A stretch of DNA of 64,000 nucleotides from Prado023 sp963700475 (lineage in GTDB: Bacteria; Actinomycetota; Actinomycetes; S36-B12; CAIYMF01): assembly GCA_963700475.1 (NCBI GenBank), contig CAVOXR010000010.1, forward strand, positions 124,001-188,000, given 5' to 3'. The position numbers were made by a program, and so were the translations under genes. The notes beneath the pieces were generated by a model that saw only the letters and a program-made list of their open reading frames with translations, had not been told where the DNA came from and made no database searches. Shown here piece by piece: positions 10,156 to 19,090 of the stretch. Each line of letters opens with the position of its first letter. The first letter of the stretch is position 1.

Positions 10156-11148
10156 TCAGTCGGGGGCAGAGGACGCTCCCCGCTTCTCCAACACGAGCTC
10201 GGGGACGTCCTGGCTGATGCGGGTCCCGCGGGTCCCGGCCAGCATCTGCGGCAGGTCTCCCAACGCCCCGATGACCGCCACCCGGCCCGGGCCTGAGGCC
10301 GCGAACGCCGCTGCCGCCTCCACCTTCGGGCCCATGGACCCTTCCGGGAAGCCGAACCCGCTCAGGTGCTCCGGGGACGCCGCACGGATCGCCCGCTGCG
10401 CCGGCGTCCCCCAGTCGAGGTAGACGGCATCTGTGTCCGTGGCGACCACCAGGAGGTCGGCATCCAGGCCCTCTGCGAGAAGCGCCGAAGCCCGGTCCTT
10501 GTCGATGACCGCCTCGACGCCCACGAGCGTGCGGGGGTTGCGATCCTCCGGACCGGTCATCTCCTCCTCCGGCAGGTACATGGTCGGGATCCCGCCGCCG
10601 CCCGTGCAGATCACCACGACACCGCTGTCGAGCAGCGTCCGGATCGGCCCGATCTCGAAGATGCGCCGCGGCACTGGTGAGGGCACCACGCGGCGCCACC
10701 CGGCACCGTCCTGCTTGACCGTCCAGCCTCGTTCGGCAGCGAGGTGGCGGGCGTCGGCCTCGCCGTACACCGGCCCGACGAACTTCGTCGGATCGGCCAT
10801 GGCCGGGTCGTCCGGGTCGACCTCCACCATCGTCAGGACCGTGGCCAGCTGCTTGTCGAGCGGCAGCAGGTTGCCCAGCTCCTGCTCGATCAGGTAGCCG
10901 ATCATCCCCTCGGTCTGCGCCCCGAGGACGTCGAACGGATAGGTCGACTCCTGGTCGTAGGCGGAGGCCTGCAGGGCGAGCAGACCGACCTGAGGGCCGT
11001 TTCCGTGGGAGATCACCAGCTCGTGCTCCATCGCCAGGGGAGCCATCGCCTGGCACGCGAGCCGCACGTTGGCGCGCTCGCGCTCGACCGTCATCGGCTC
11101 ACCCCGACGTTGGAGCGCATTGCCCCCCAACGCCACGACGACCCGCAT
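10156..11148 (-). CDS. arcC: Carbamate kinase
   Basis: This 330-residue protein is a complete carbamate kinase. It opens with VVVALGGNAL, has the substrate/nucleotide segments ISHGNGPQVGLLA and VVVICTGGGGIP, and VIDKDRASALLA plus TDTDAVYLDWG near residues 210-245. It interconverts ATP plus carbamate with ADP plus carbamoyl phosphate in the cytoplasm, usually in the ATP-forming direction at the end of arginine or agmatine catabolism. It starts 6 nt after the agmatine deiminase stop, so the two form an operon. The usual partner, a carbamoyltransferase, is not in the window. No Shine-Dalgarno site precedes its ATG; translation is probably coupled. Confidence 0.93.
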   Translation of the reverse strand: MRVVVALGGNALQRRGEPMTVERERANVRLACQAMAPLAMEHELVISHGNGPQVGLLALQASAYDQESTYPFDVLGAQTEGMIGYLIEQELGNLLPLDKQLATVLTMVEVDPDDPAMADPTKFVGPVYGEADARHLAAERGWTVKQDGAGWRRVVPSPVPRRIFEIGPIRTLLDSGVVVICTGGGGIPTMYLPEEEMTGPEDRNPRTLVGVEAVIDKDRASALLAEGLDADLLVVATDTDAVYLDWGTPAQRAIRAASPEHLSGFGFPEGSMGPKVEAAAAFAASGPGRVAVIGALGDLPQMLAGTRGTRISQDVPELVLEKRGASSAPD

Positions 11149-11154
11149 CGCGGG

Positions 11155-12305
11155 TCAGCGCTGCCGGGTCGACGGGGCCGCGACCCACGTCGGGCCATCG
11201 ACCGACGGGGTGCCCACAGGGACCTGCTGGGTGATGCAGTGCACGTTGCCGCCGCCCAGGAGGATCTCCCGGCCGGGCACGGGGATGATCCGCCGGTCGG
11301 GGAACAGCTGCTCGTAGGCCGCGATCGCCGCGGCGTCATGCGGATCGTCGAACACCGGCAGGACCACGATTCCGTTGCCGATGTAGGAGTTCACGTAGGA
11401 CCCCGCCAGCCGCTCGCCCTCGGTCCGCGCGCTGCACGCCCGGGACCGCGTCCACCCCGGCGGCCTCCTCCGCGGTGATCGTGATCGGTCCCGGTTGGTG
11501 CAGCCGGACCACGCGCAGGGGCCGGCCTCTGGCGTCCACCGTGCTCCTCGAGGATCGTCAGCGCCTCGTTCGAGATCTCCCACTGGGGGTCGTCCGGGTC
11601 GTCGGTCCAGGTCAGCATCACGACACCGGGCGCTGCGAAGCGGGCGAAGTTGTCGATGTGGCCGTCGGTCTCGTCGAGGTGCACCCCCCGCGGCAACCAG
11701 ATGATGCTCAACGCGCCGAGGTGCGTGCGCAGGACCTCCTCGATCTCCTCGCGGCCCAGGTCGGGGTTGCGGTTGGGGTTGAGCAGGCACTCCTCGGTGG
11801 TCAGGACAGTGCCCTCGCCGTCCACGTCGATCGAGCCGCCCTCGAGGATCAGGTCCGGCAGATAGCGCTGCACGCGCTCGAGGTCGCACACCTTCGGGCC
11901 GACCATGTCGTCGGCGTCCCACGGGAAGTACAGCCCTCCGCGCAGGCCGCCCCACGCGTTGAACTGCCATGAGACGGCCCGCAGCTCGCCGGATTCGTTG
12001 ACGACGAAGGACGGCCCGGTGTCGCGGACCCACGAGTCGTTGTTCGACATCTCGACCACACGAACATGCAGCGGCAGCCGCTCGCGGGCGTTCACGTACT
12101 GCGCCGCCGAGACAAGGACCGTCACCGGCTCGGCCTCCGCGATCGCCTCCGCGACCCGCGCGAACGCCCGCTGGGCGGGCTTGGCACCGAGCCGCCAGTT
12201 GTCCGGACGCTCGGGCCAGACCAGGTAGCACCCGGCATGCGGCTCCCACTCGGCCGGCATCCGGAAACCGTCCTCGCGCGGGGTGGAGGCAAGGGCGTGC
12301 AACAT
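11155..12305 (-). CDS. aguA: Agmatine deiminase, with two frameshifts
   Basis: Reconstructed, this is a 382-residue guanidine-modifying enzyme that hydrolyses agmatine to N-carbamoylputrescine and ammonia. The N-terminal MPAEWEPHAGCYLVWPERPDNWR, the NNDSWVRDTGP segment, HLDETDGHIDNFA and the C-terminal GGGNVHCITQQVP with the catalytic cysteine are all present. Extra bases near 11540 and 11431 break the frame twice; the region between reads on in a third frame (DARGRPLRVVRLHQPGPITIT) exactly as the family expects. With both removed nothing is missing, which argues for sequence error or very recent damage. It heads an operon with carbamate kinase and is divergent from the urease-like genes 180 bp away. 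Confidence 0.88.
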
Positions 12306-12471
12306 CGGTCACCTCGAGGGCTCGTCGGTCGTGGGTACGCGGCCGGGTGCTCCATGATGCCGGATGCGGCCACCGGAGCGCTGCCCGCGAGGACGGCGTG
12401 CGGCTGCGCGCCCGTTGGGATCGGCTCCTGACGGCGCCGCGTCGGCCCGCCCGCGGCAGGTGCCCAGCACC

Positions 12472-12477
12472 TATCCT
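12472..12477 (+). promoter_or_regulatory. -10 element (TATCCT) for the urease-like operon
   Basis: TATCCT ends exactly 7 nt before the GTG start at 12485, the leaderless arrangement. The 179-bp gap 12306-12484 must hold both divergent promoters, so the two operons may share control. No clear operator palindrome was spotted. Confidence 0.5.
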
Positions 12478-12484
12478 GACGGCC

Positions 12485-13318
12485 GTGAACCTCACCCCGA
12501 CGGAAGTCGATCGGCTGCTGCTGCACCTCGCGGCCAGCCTCGCCCGCGCGCGACGCGACCGGGGGTTGCGGCTCAACGTCCCGGAGGCCACCGCGATCAT
12601 CGCCGACACCGTGGCCGAGGCCGCACGCGACGGCCGCACCCATCCTGAGGCGGTCGAGGTCGGCCGCTCGATCCTCGGCCCGGATGATGTCCTCCCCGGG
12701 GTCGCGGACATCGTCACGCAGGTCCATGTCGAGGCCGTGTTCGACGACGGGTCGCGGCTGGTCACGATCGTGGACCCGATCGGCGGCGGCCACCTCGGCC
12801 AGGATGCCCCCGGCGCGCTGATCCCCGGAATCCACCGCGACGACGAGGGGGTCCACGTCGGGGATGCGACGCGCAGCAACGACACCGCGACCGTGCTGGT
12901 GGTCAATGAGTCGGTCGTGCCGATCTCGGTCTCCTCGCACTTCCACTTCTTCGAGGTCAACCCGCGGCTGCGGTTCGATCGCGCGGCCGCGTACGGCCGC
13001 CGCCTGGACGTGCCGGCCGGGTCGACGGTGGCCTTCGCGCCCGGGGAGTCGGTCGAGGTGGCGCTGGTGCCGATCGGCGGCGCGCGGGTCGTGGTGGGCT
13101 TCGCTGGGCTTGTCGACGGCCCGCTGGATGCCCCGGGGGCCCGAGATCGGGCCCTGGCGAAGGCCCGGGCCTGCGGGTTCGCCGATTCCGGCGCCCCGGA
13201 CGGCGCAGGCGATCAAGGCGACGGAACGACTCCCGGGGTTCCGGCGGACGCCGTGCCCGCACTCATCCGCGGGCTCGCCGAACGGACCGACCGCGCGCAC
13301 GAGGGGGTCCAGCCGTGA
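12485..13318 (+). CDS. Fused urease gamma-beta subunit
   Basis: The 277-residue protein joins a UreA-like domain (residues 1-100: LTPTEVDRLLLHLAASLARAR, LNVPEATAIIADTVAEAAR, VLPGVADIVTQVHVEAVFDDG) to a UreB-like domain (residues 105-215: IPGIHRDDEGV, the conserved SSHFHFFEVNPRLRFDR strand pair, RLDVPAGSTVAFAPGE). The tail from residue 225 is variable. Fused gamma-beta subunits occur in actinobacterial ureases. It would form the structural ring around the alpha subunit encoded next, whose GTG overlaps this stop by 4 nt. GTG at 12485 was chosen for the leaderless -10 and the family N-terminus. Confidence 0.88.
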   Translation: MNLTPTEVDRLLLHLAASLARARRDRGLRLNVPEATAIIADTVAEAARDGRTHPEAVEVGRSILGPDDVLPGVADIVTQVHVEAVFDDGSRLVTIVDPIGGGHLGQDAPGALIPGIHRDDEGVHVGDATRSNDTATVLVVNESVVPISVSSHFHFFEVNPRLRFDRAAAYGRRLDVPAGSTVAFAPGESVEVALVPIGGARVVVGFAGLVDGPLDAPGARDRALAKARACGFADSGAPDGAGDQGDGTTPGVPADAVPALIRGLAERTDRAHEGVQP

Positions 13319-15004
13319 GCCGCGGCCCGTGGAGCGACATGGCCGTGCATGGCCCCCGCCTGGGCGACCGCGTCCGGCTCGGCGACACCGGCCTGGCCCT
13401 CGAGGTCATGGCCGACGACCGCCTTGCCGGTGACGAGCTCCTGCTCGGCTTCGCCAAGACCGGCCGTGACGGGATCGGCTTCCGGGCCGTGCGCACGACC
13501 GAGTCCTGCGACGTGGTCGTCACCAACGTGCTGATGCTCGACCCGGTCCTGGGCGTGCGCGTGACCTCGATCGGGATCCGCGAGGGCCGCATCGTTGCCC
13601 ACGGGCGCTCGGGCAACCCGGACACGACCGACGGGGTGGACGTCGTGGTCGGCAGCGGAACGATCGTCATCCCGGGAGAGGGCCTCATCGCCACCCCCGG
13701 CGCGGTCGACCCGCACGTGCACGGGCTGAGCCCGCGGGTGATGGAGGCCGCGCTCTCGTCGGGCGTGACCAGCCTGCTCGTCCAGGAGTTCGGGCCCTTC
13801 TGGGGCGTGGGCGTCGGGTCAGGTTGGGCGCTGCGCCAGGCCTACGCCGCCTTCGACGCGTGGCCCATCAACGTGGGCGTCCTGGGTCGCGGGTCGTCGG
13901 CCCAGCCGGGCCCGCTGCTCGAGGCCCTCGAGGCCGGCGTGTGCGGGTTCAAGGTCCACGAGGACACCGGCGCCCACCTGCGCACCCTCGACATGGCCCT
14001 GGCCGTGGCCGAGGAGCACGACGTCGCGGTCGCCCTGCACACCGACGGGCTCAACGAGGGCCTGTCTGTCGAGGACACCCTGGCCGTCCTCGACGGCCGG
14101 GCGGTCCATGCGTTCCACGTCGAGGGATGCGGCGGCGGCCACACACCCAACGTCCTTCGGCTGGCCGGCGTGGACAACGTCCTGGCCTCCTCGACCAACC
14201 CCACGCTGCCGTTCGGCGTCAACGCCCTGGCCGAGCACGTGTCGATGATCATGGTCTCCCACGGGCTGCACCCGGAGATCCCCGGCGACCTGGACCTGGC
14301 CCGAAACCGCGTGCGCGCGGCCACGATGGGTGCCGAGAACCTGCTGCACGACCACGGCGTGATCCCGATGACCAGCTCCGACGCGCTCGGCATGGGCCGC
14401 GCCGGCGAGACCTGGCGGCGGACCTTCGCCCTGGCATCGGTCACCAAGGGAGCAGACGGCGCCTTCGTCGACGCCGACGACGAGCGTCGGCCACGACAAC
14501 GACCGCGTCCTGCGCTACCTCGCCAAGCTCACGGTCAACCCCGCCCTCGTCCACGGGATCGCCCACGAGGTGGGATCGCTGCAGGTGGGCCGGATGGCCG
14601 ACATCGTGCTCTGGCGCCCGTCGCACTTCGCCGCCAAGCCGCAGCTCGTGCTGAAGTCCGGGCTGCCGGCGTGGGGGCCGACCGGGGACCCGAACGCCTC
14701 GATCGACACCGTCGAGCCGCTGCGGATGGGCCCGCAGTTCGGCGGCTACGGGGCGGCCCCCGCGCAGCTGTCGGTGCTGTTCACCAACGGGTCCGCGGAC
14801 GAGTCGGGGGCGCCGTTCCCGACGAAACGGCGGCGGGTTCCCGTGCGCGGCACACGCTCGGTCCGGCTGTCACAGCTCGTACGCAACTCCCGACTGGCCG
14901 ACGTCCAGGTCGATCCGCGCTCGGCGGAGGTCACGATGGACGGGACCCCCATGCGCTTCGGGCCCGTCGAGCACACGCCCCTGCAGCGGCTGTACTTCCT
15001 CTGA
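13315..15004 (+). CDS. ureC: Divergent urease alpha subunit, frameshifted once
   Basis: Reconstructed length is 562 residues (UreC is usually about 570). Counting against classical urease, all nickel ligands are present: H134 and H136 (DPHVHG), carbamylatable K213 with H215 (KVHEDTG), H242 (ALHTDG), H268 (FHVEG) and D356 (TSSDALGMG). The flap histidine H316 and R332 are kept, but the flap cysteine is serine (S315, in MVSHGL). It should hydrolyse urea or a related carbamoyl compound. One extra base near 14484 shifts the frame at residue 390; the protein resumes with HDNDRVLRYLAKLTVNPAL. No UreD/E/F/G maturation gene follows. It sits beside agmatine deiminase and carbamate kinase, suggesting a linked nitrogen pathway. 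Confidence 0.85.
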
Positions 15005-15032
15005 CGGGAGAGTCGGTCTCGCGCTTCCGCTC

Positions 15033-15293
15033 CTACCCGCCGGACTTGCGGCGGAACATCCGCTGGGTCTGGGCAGCGCTCTGGGCGTGCCCTGAGGCGC
15101 CCGCGTCCCCATGGCCCTGCTTCGCAGCCCCGGAGGCCCCGTGCTTGTGGGCCATGGCCTCGCGGTACTTCTGCTTCATGAGCTCGTCGGGGTCGGTGAT
15201 CGCCGCCTCCGAGTCGGCGGCGGATCCGGTCTCGGTCTCGTCCCGTGCGACGACCTCTGAGTGGTCGGCGGGCGTGGGTTCGGGGTCAGTCAT
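15033..15293 (-). CDS. DUF5302 small protein
   Basis: This 86-residue acidic-to-basic protein matches the actinobacterial DUF5302 family. It has an acidic N-terminus, a middle PDELMKQKYREAMAHKHG helix, a Gly/Ala/His-rich stretch and the near-invariant ending RMFRRKSGG. GGAGA lies before the ATG. It is soluble, has no membrane segment and no known function. It converges with the urease-like genes, ending 28 bp past ureC. Confidence 0.82.
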   Translation of the reverse strand: MTDPEPTPADHSEVVARDETETGSAADSEAAITDPDELMKQKYREAMAHKHGASGAAKQGHGDAGASGHAQSAAQTQRMFRRKSGG

Positions 15294-15389
15294 AGGTGTC
15301 TCCGCTCAAGGGTGATACCTGCAACCTATCCCCGGATCAGGGCTGAGGCGCACCACGACGAGGGGCGATCAACGCGGCCCGAGGCAATG

Positions 15390-16019
15390 ATGGGTCCTGT
15401 GACCGCTCGACTCTTCGTCGCCGTCTGGCCCGACGACGCCGCCCGCGGCGCCCTGAGCGACACGATCGAGCGCGCGCGACAGACCGCCCCCGACGTGCGC
15501 TGGCAGCCGCCCGAGCGCTGGCACATCACGGTGGCGTTCCTCGGTGTCGCCGACCCCGGGCGAGCCGCCGCGCGGATCTCGACCGTCGACGAGCGTGGCG
15601 GCACCCCGGCGGCCGAACCGATCCACCTCGCCAGTGCCGGCGCATTCGGGCCTGTCGTCTGGGTCGGGGTCGAGCATGGAGCCTGGTTGGCCGACCTGGC
15701 ACGCGGGATGCAGCACAGCCTGCACGTGGCCGACCGGAGGTTCCGGGCCCACGTGACCGTCGGTCGGCTGCGCGGCGACGGTGGAGCGGCGCGGGCACGA
15801 GAGGTTGTTCCGCTGCTCTCCTCGCACGTCGGCCCCCCATGGACGCCGGGAGCGATCACCCTGGTTGAGTCCGTGACCGGTCCCGCCCCGGAGTACCGCA
15901 TCCTCCAGCAATGGCCGCTGAGCCCGCCCTCCGCTGGTCGCACATGGGCGCCGTCGAACCTCGACACCGCCGACGGTGCAGTGCAACACTCGGGCGTCCC
16001 GACCTTGGAGGAACCGTGA
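15390..16019 (+). CDS. thpR: RNA 2',3'-cyclic phosphodiesterase (2H family)
   Basis: This 209-residue 2H phosphoesterase carries both H-x-T motifs, HITVAF near residue 50 and HVTVGR near residue 125, and begins with RLFVAVWPDD, the ThpR/LigT opening. It opens 2',3'-cyclic phosphates on RNA ends to 2'-phosphates. Starts at 15387, 15390 or a GTG at 15399 are possible; 15390 was chosen for a GAGG 5 nt upstream. Its stop overlaps the next start. Confidence 0.85.
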   Translation: MGPVTARLFVAVWPDDAARGALSDTIERARQTAPDVRWQPPERWHITVAFLGVADPGRAAARISTVDERGGTPAAEPIHLASAGAFGPVVWVGVEHGAWLADLARGMQHSLHVADRRFRAHVTVGRLRGDGGAARAREVVPLLSSHVGPPWTPGAITLVESVTGPAPEYRILQQWPLSPPSAGRTWAPSNLDTADGAVQHSGVPTLEEP

Positions 16020-16498
16020 CCGACTTCCCCGCCGCCGAGCGGATCCTGCACCGTTCCGTGAGCGTCAGCGCTCCCGTCGAGGATGTCTGGTGGGCCTGGA
16101 CGACCGATGCCGGGATCCGTTCCTGGCTGGTCGACGACTCCCGGATCGAGCTGCGCGTCGGCGGGCCCTACGAGTGGTACTTCCTGTCGGGGGCCGAGCC
16201 CGGAAACCGCGGGTCCGAGGACTGCCACGTGATCGGCTTCCAGGCCCCGACCATGCTCACGTTCACGTGGAACGCCCCGCCGCATCTGACCGAGGCGCGT
16301 GCGCAGCGGACTGTGGTCCTCCTCCGGCTGCGCCCGGATGACGCCGACGAGGGCACACGGCTCGAGCTGACCCAGCTCGGGTGGGGCGAGGGTGGGGAGT
16401 GGGACGAGGCCTACGACTACTTCGACCCCGCCTGGGAGGGTGTGCTCCGCGCGCTGCAGGCGTACTTCGCCGGCGAGGACGCCCCCACGGAGGAGTGA
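16016..16498 (+). CDS. Single-domain SRPBCC (AHSA1-like) protein
   Basis: This 160-residue START-like protein has the AHSA1 pattern: RSVSVSAPVEDVWWAWTTDAGIRSWL, the RVGGPYEWYF strand, TFTWNAPP and a C-terminal helix. The GTG at 16016 follows GGAGGAA and overlaps the thpR stop, so the two genes are co-translated. Ligand and role are unknown. It is unrelated to the tandem-domain SRPBCC gene at 1205 beyond the fold. Confidence 0.85.
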   Translation: MTDFPAAERILHRSVSVSAPVEDVWWAWTTDAGIRSWLVDDSRIELRVGGPYEWYFLSGAEPGNRGSEDCHVIGFQAPTMLTFTWNAPPHLTEARAQRTVVLLRLRPDDADEGTRLELTQLGWGEGGEWDEAYDYFDPAWEGVLRALQAYFAGEDAPTEE

Positions 16499-16585
16499 GT
16501 CCGGCCCGCGTCCCCCGCGTCCCGCCCCGCCCGCGCCCGCGCCCGCACCCGGCCCCGCCCACCCCCGGCCCAGCCCACCCCCCGG

Positions 16586-16641
16586 CCATCAATTCGGGTT
16601 GGAGTTGCCGCTCGAACGGCAAGAGGAACCCGAATTGATGG
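16586..16641. repeat. Two-tier inverted repeat (REP-like or bidirectional terminator)
   Basis: Outer arms CCATCAATTCGGGTT (16586-16600) and its exact complement (16627-16641) enclose an inner hairpin TTGCCG/CGGCAA (16605-16610, 16617-16622) with loop CTCGAA, separated by GGAG and GAGG. It is notably AT-richer than its surroundings and lies between two converging genes. It may be a bidirectional terminator or a dispersed repeat element. Confidence 0.65.
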
Positions 16642-16714
16642 AGCGACGTGCGAGGAACGGGTAGGCGGGCAGCCTGCACGAGGCTGCCGGTGCGCGCGCC
16701 GGGGGACGCGAAGA

Positions 16715-16742
16715 GGGGCGGGACCCATCGAGGTCCCGCCCC
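16715..16742 (-). terminator. Terminator of mdh
   Basis: GGGGCGGGACC (16715-16725), loop CATCGA and GGTCCCGCCCC (16732-16742) pair perfectly over 11 bp, about 20 nt beyond the malate dehydrogenase stop on the reverse strand. Confidence 0.75.
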
Positions 16743-16761
16743 CTTCGTGCAGCTCCTGGCC

Positions 16762-17721
16762 CTACAGGCTCTGGACGTCCGCCTGCTTGGCGCGGACGGC
16801 CTCAGCGGCCTCCTTCAGCCCCGCAAGCTCGGTCGCGGTGAGGTCGCCCTCGACCACCTTGCGCACGCCCGAGCGGCCGATCTCGGCCTCGACGCCGAGG
16901 TAGACACCCTCGATGCCGTACTCGCCGTCAACCCATGCGCACACCGGCATGACCAGCCCGGAGTCCTCGATGACGGCCTTGGCCATGCGCGCGGCCGCGG
17001 CCGAGGGCGCGTAGAACGCCGACCCGGTCTTGAGCAGCGCGACGACCTCGGCGCCGCCGTTGCGCGTGCGCACCACGAGCTCCTCGATCTTCTCGGCGGG
17101 CAGCAGGTCGGTCAGCGGCTTGCCGTCGACGGTGCAGCGTGAGGGAACCGGGACCATGGTGTCGCCGTGCGAGCCGAGGGTCAGGGTCTTCACCGACCCG
17201 ACGGGAACGCCGAGCTCGACGGCCACGAAGTTCGTGAAGCGTGCGGTGTCGAGCATGCCGGCCTGGCCGATGACCTGGTTCCTCGGCAGCCCGGAGGCCA
17301 GCTGGGTCAGCGCGGTCATCTCGTCCAACGGGTTGGACACCACGACGATGACGGCGTTCGGCGAGTGGGCGACGACGTTCTCGGCCACGTTGCGCACGAT
17401 CCGCGCGTTGGTCTCGATCAGGTCCATGCGGCTCATGCCCGGCTTGCGCGGCAGGCCCGCGGTGATCACGACGACGTCCGAGCCGGCGGTGGCCTCGTAG
17501 CCGGCACCGGTCGCGGGGTCGGTGGTCTGGCCGACGACCGTGGTCTCGAAGCCCTCGATCGGGCGCGACTGGTTGAGGTCCAGCGCGAGACCCTCAGCGC
17601 GACCCTCGAGGATGTCGGTCAGGACGACCGTCTCGAACACGTTGTACTCGGCCAGACGCTGGGCGGTGGTGGAGCCGTAGAACCCGGCGCCGACGACGGT
17701 GACCTTGCCGTTCAGGGACAT
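16762..17721 (-). CDS. mdh: Malate dehydrogenase (LDH-like type)
   Basis: The 319-residue enzyme has an N-terminal NAD-binding motif (VTVVGAGFYGSTTA), the mobile-loop arginines expected of malate rather than lactate specificity (GLPRKPGMSRMDL), NPLDEMT and the catalytic histidine in LGSHGDTMVP near residue 178. It oxidises malate to oxaloacetate with NAD in the TCA cycle. Length and termini fit the family. GAGAGGAAA lies before the ATG. It is monocistronic with its own terminator. Confidence 0.95.
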   Translation of the reverse strand: MSLNGKVTVVGAGFYGSTTAQRLAEYNVFETVVLTDILEGRAEGLALDLNQSRPIEGFETTVVGQTTDPATGAGYEATAGSDVVVITAGLPRKPGMSRMDLIETNARIVRNVAENVVAHSPNAVIVVVSNPLDEMTALTQLASGLPRNQVIGQAGMLDTARFTNFVAVELGVPVGSVKTLTLGSHGDTMVPVPSRCTVDGKPLTDLLPAEKIEELVVRTRNGGAEVVALLKTGSAFYAPSAAAARMAKAVIEDSGLVMPVCAWVDGEYGIEGVYLGVEAEIGRSGVRKVVEGDLTATELAGLKEAAEAVRAKQADVQSL

Positions 17722-17871
17722 TGGTTTCCTCTCTCGCGCGTCGGTCCACCGACGCTCTCAGGTGCCCGTCCAGCCTACTCGCCCGGGTTCCGCCGCCCCG
17801 ATGGGCCTTCCGGCCCGTGCGGGCCGCCGGACGACCCGACGTCCGTCGCGCATCGCCAGCCGGGTCCGCCC

Positions 17872-18645
17872 TCAGCCGCGGGGCGGACGCGGCACGAACG
17901 CGCTGGTGCGCGCCATGTACTGCGCGTACCCCGGACGCGATGTGATCAGGTGCCTGTCGAGCATGGAGACCCCGGAGACCCGAATGAGCAGGAAGGTCAT
18001 GAGGGCCGGTCCGAACGCCGTGGCCCACCCCCACGGCACGTCGAGCACCATCACCCAGAACCCCCACTGCAGCACGGCCTCACCGAAGTAGTTGGGGTGG
18101 CGGGTGAACCGGAACAGGCCGGAGTCGAGGACCCGGCCGCGGTTGTCCGGGTCGGCGCGGAACCGGCGCACCTGCTCGTCGCCGGTCACCTCGAACCCGA
18201 ACCCGACGGCGAACACCGCCAGCCCGACCCAATCGGAGGCGCTGATCGGATCCGGGGGCGCTGCGGCACCCCCCACGGCCAAGGGGGCGGACACGGTCAG
18301 GGCCAGCACCCCCTGCAGCGCGAACACCTGGAACAGGCTGACCCACCAGTAGCGCTCCGGGCCGTAGTGCGCCCGGAACGCGGCGTACCGGGGGTCCTCG
18401 GGCTTGCCCCAGTTGCGCCGGAGCAGGTACGCCCAGAGCCGGATCGCCCAGAGCGCCACCACCGCGAGCAGCAGGCCCTTGCCCGGTGTCATCCCGGTCA
18501 GCCGCGCGGAGTTGGCGGCCACCAGCAGGAACAGGATCGACCACCACGGGTCGACGATGCTGGCGTTGCGCATCCGCACCGACACCACCCAGAGCGGCAC
18601 GAGCAGTGCCGCGAGGACCACAGCGTTGGACGCCAGGACGCTCAT
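17872..18645 (-). CDS. DUF1295 membrane protein (steroid-reductase-like)
   Basis: This 257-residue integral membrane protein has about six hydrophobic helices and the DUF1295/isoprenylcysteine methyltransferase-like signature: RRNWGKPEDPRY, then DEQVRRFRADPDNRG and the conserved LFRFTRHPNYFGE block near residue 180. This fold includes 3-oxo-5-alpha-steroid 4-dehydrogenases. The substrate is unknown, probably a lipid. It lies 37 bp after the DUF3017 gene and is likely part of the folD transcript. The ATG at 18645 has no good ribosome-binding site, so the start is uncertain. Confidence 0.85.
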   Translation of the reverse strand: MSVLASNAVVLAALLVPLWVVSVRMRNASIVDPWWSILFLLVAANSARLTGMTPGKGLLLAVVALWAIRLWAYLLRRNWGKPEDPRYAAFRAHYGPERYWWVSLFQVFALQGVLALTVSAPLAVGGAAAPPDPISASDWVGLAVFAVGFGFEVTGDEQVRRFRADPDNRGRVLDSGLFRFTRHPNYFGEAVLQWGFWVMVLDVPWGWATAFGPALMTFLLIRVSGVSMLDRHLITSRPGYAQYMARTSAFVPRPPRG

Positions 18646-18682
18646 CGGCCAGCACCGGACCTCACGCCCGCGTCCGCCTGAC

Positions 18683-19090
18683 CTACGAGGGCGGGGGGAC
18701 GATGAGCGCGAACACCGACAGGCCGATGCCGAGGAAGGCCAGGCACAGCAGGTCGACGCCCTTGCTTCGCACGGCCAGCCAGCCGGCATCCCGATCGGGG
18801 AGGAACAGCCGGAGGAAGAACGCCCCCACCACGAAGCCCGCGAACAGCACCGAGCCGCGGCGGAAGTGATCGGCAGCCACGACGATCGAGCGAGACGAGC
18901 AGTCCCACGAGCACGACCATCAACGGCCACTGGAACCGCGGTCCACCCGAATCGCGCGCCACCGCGGCCGAGAGCGCCGCATCCTCCGCCGCACGGTCGC
19001 GGATGAAGGCCAGCCGCGCCGCGCCCTCCGGGTCCGAGGGGGCCGGGGGCGGCCTGGGGGCCACTGCGCGCCGGGAGGGACGTCGGTCAT
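18683..19090 (-). CDS. DUF3017 membrane protein, frameshifted
   Basis: This short protein has two or three membrane helices: RFQWPLMVVLVGLLVSL, then ADHFRRGSVLFAGFVVGAFFLRLFLP, then a helix ending FALIVPPPS. That matches DUF3017, which commonly follows folD in actinobacteria. An extra base near 18887 (in CTCGATCG) separates the first helix from the rest. The ATG at 19090 overlaps the folD stop (ATGA), but the family-like sequence just after lies in the frame of a GTG at 19064. The true start is therefore either 19064 (126 residues) or 19090 with a further base change. Function unknown. Confidence 0.72.

Noticed and set aside
16499..16585. C-rich low-complexity stretch before the hairpin, considered as a variable tandem repeat
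   Set aside because: The CCCGCG/CCCACC runs are irregular, without a fixed unit, and look like compositional drift.
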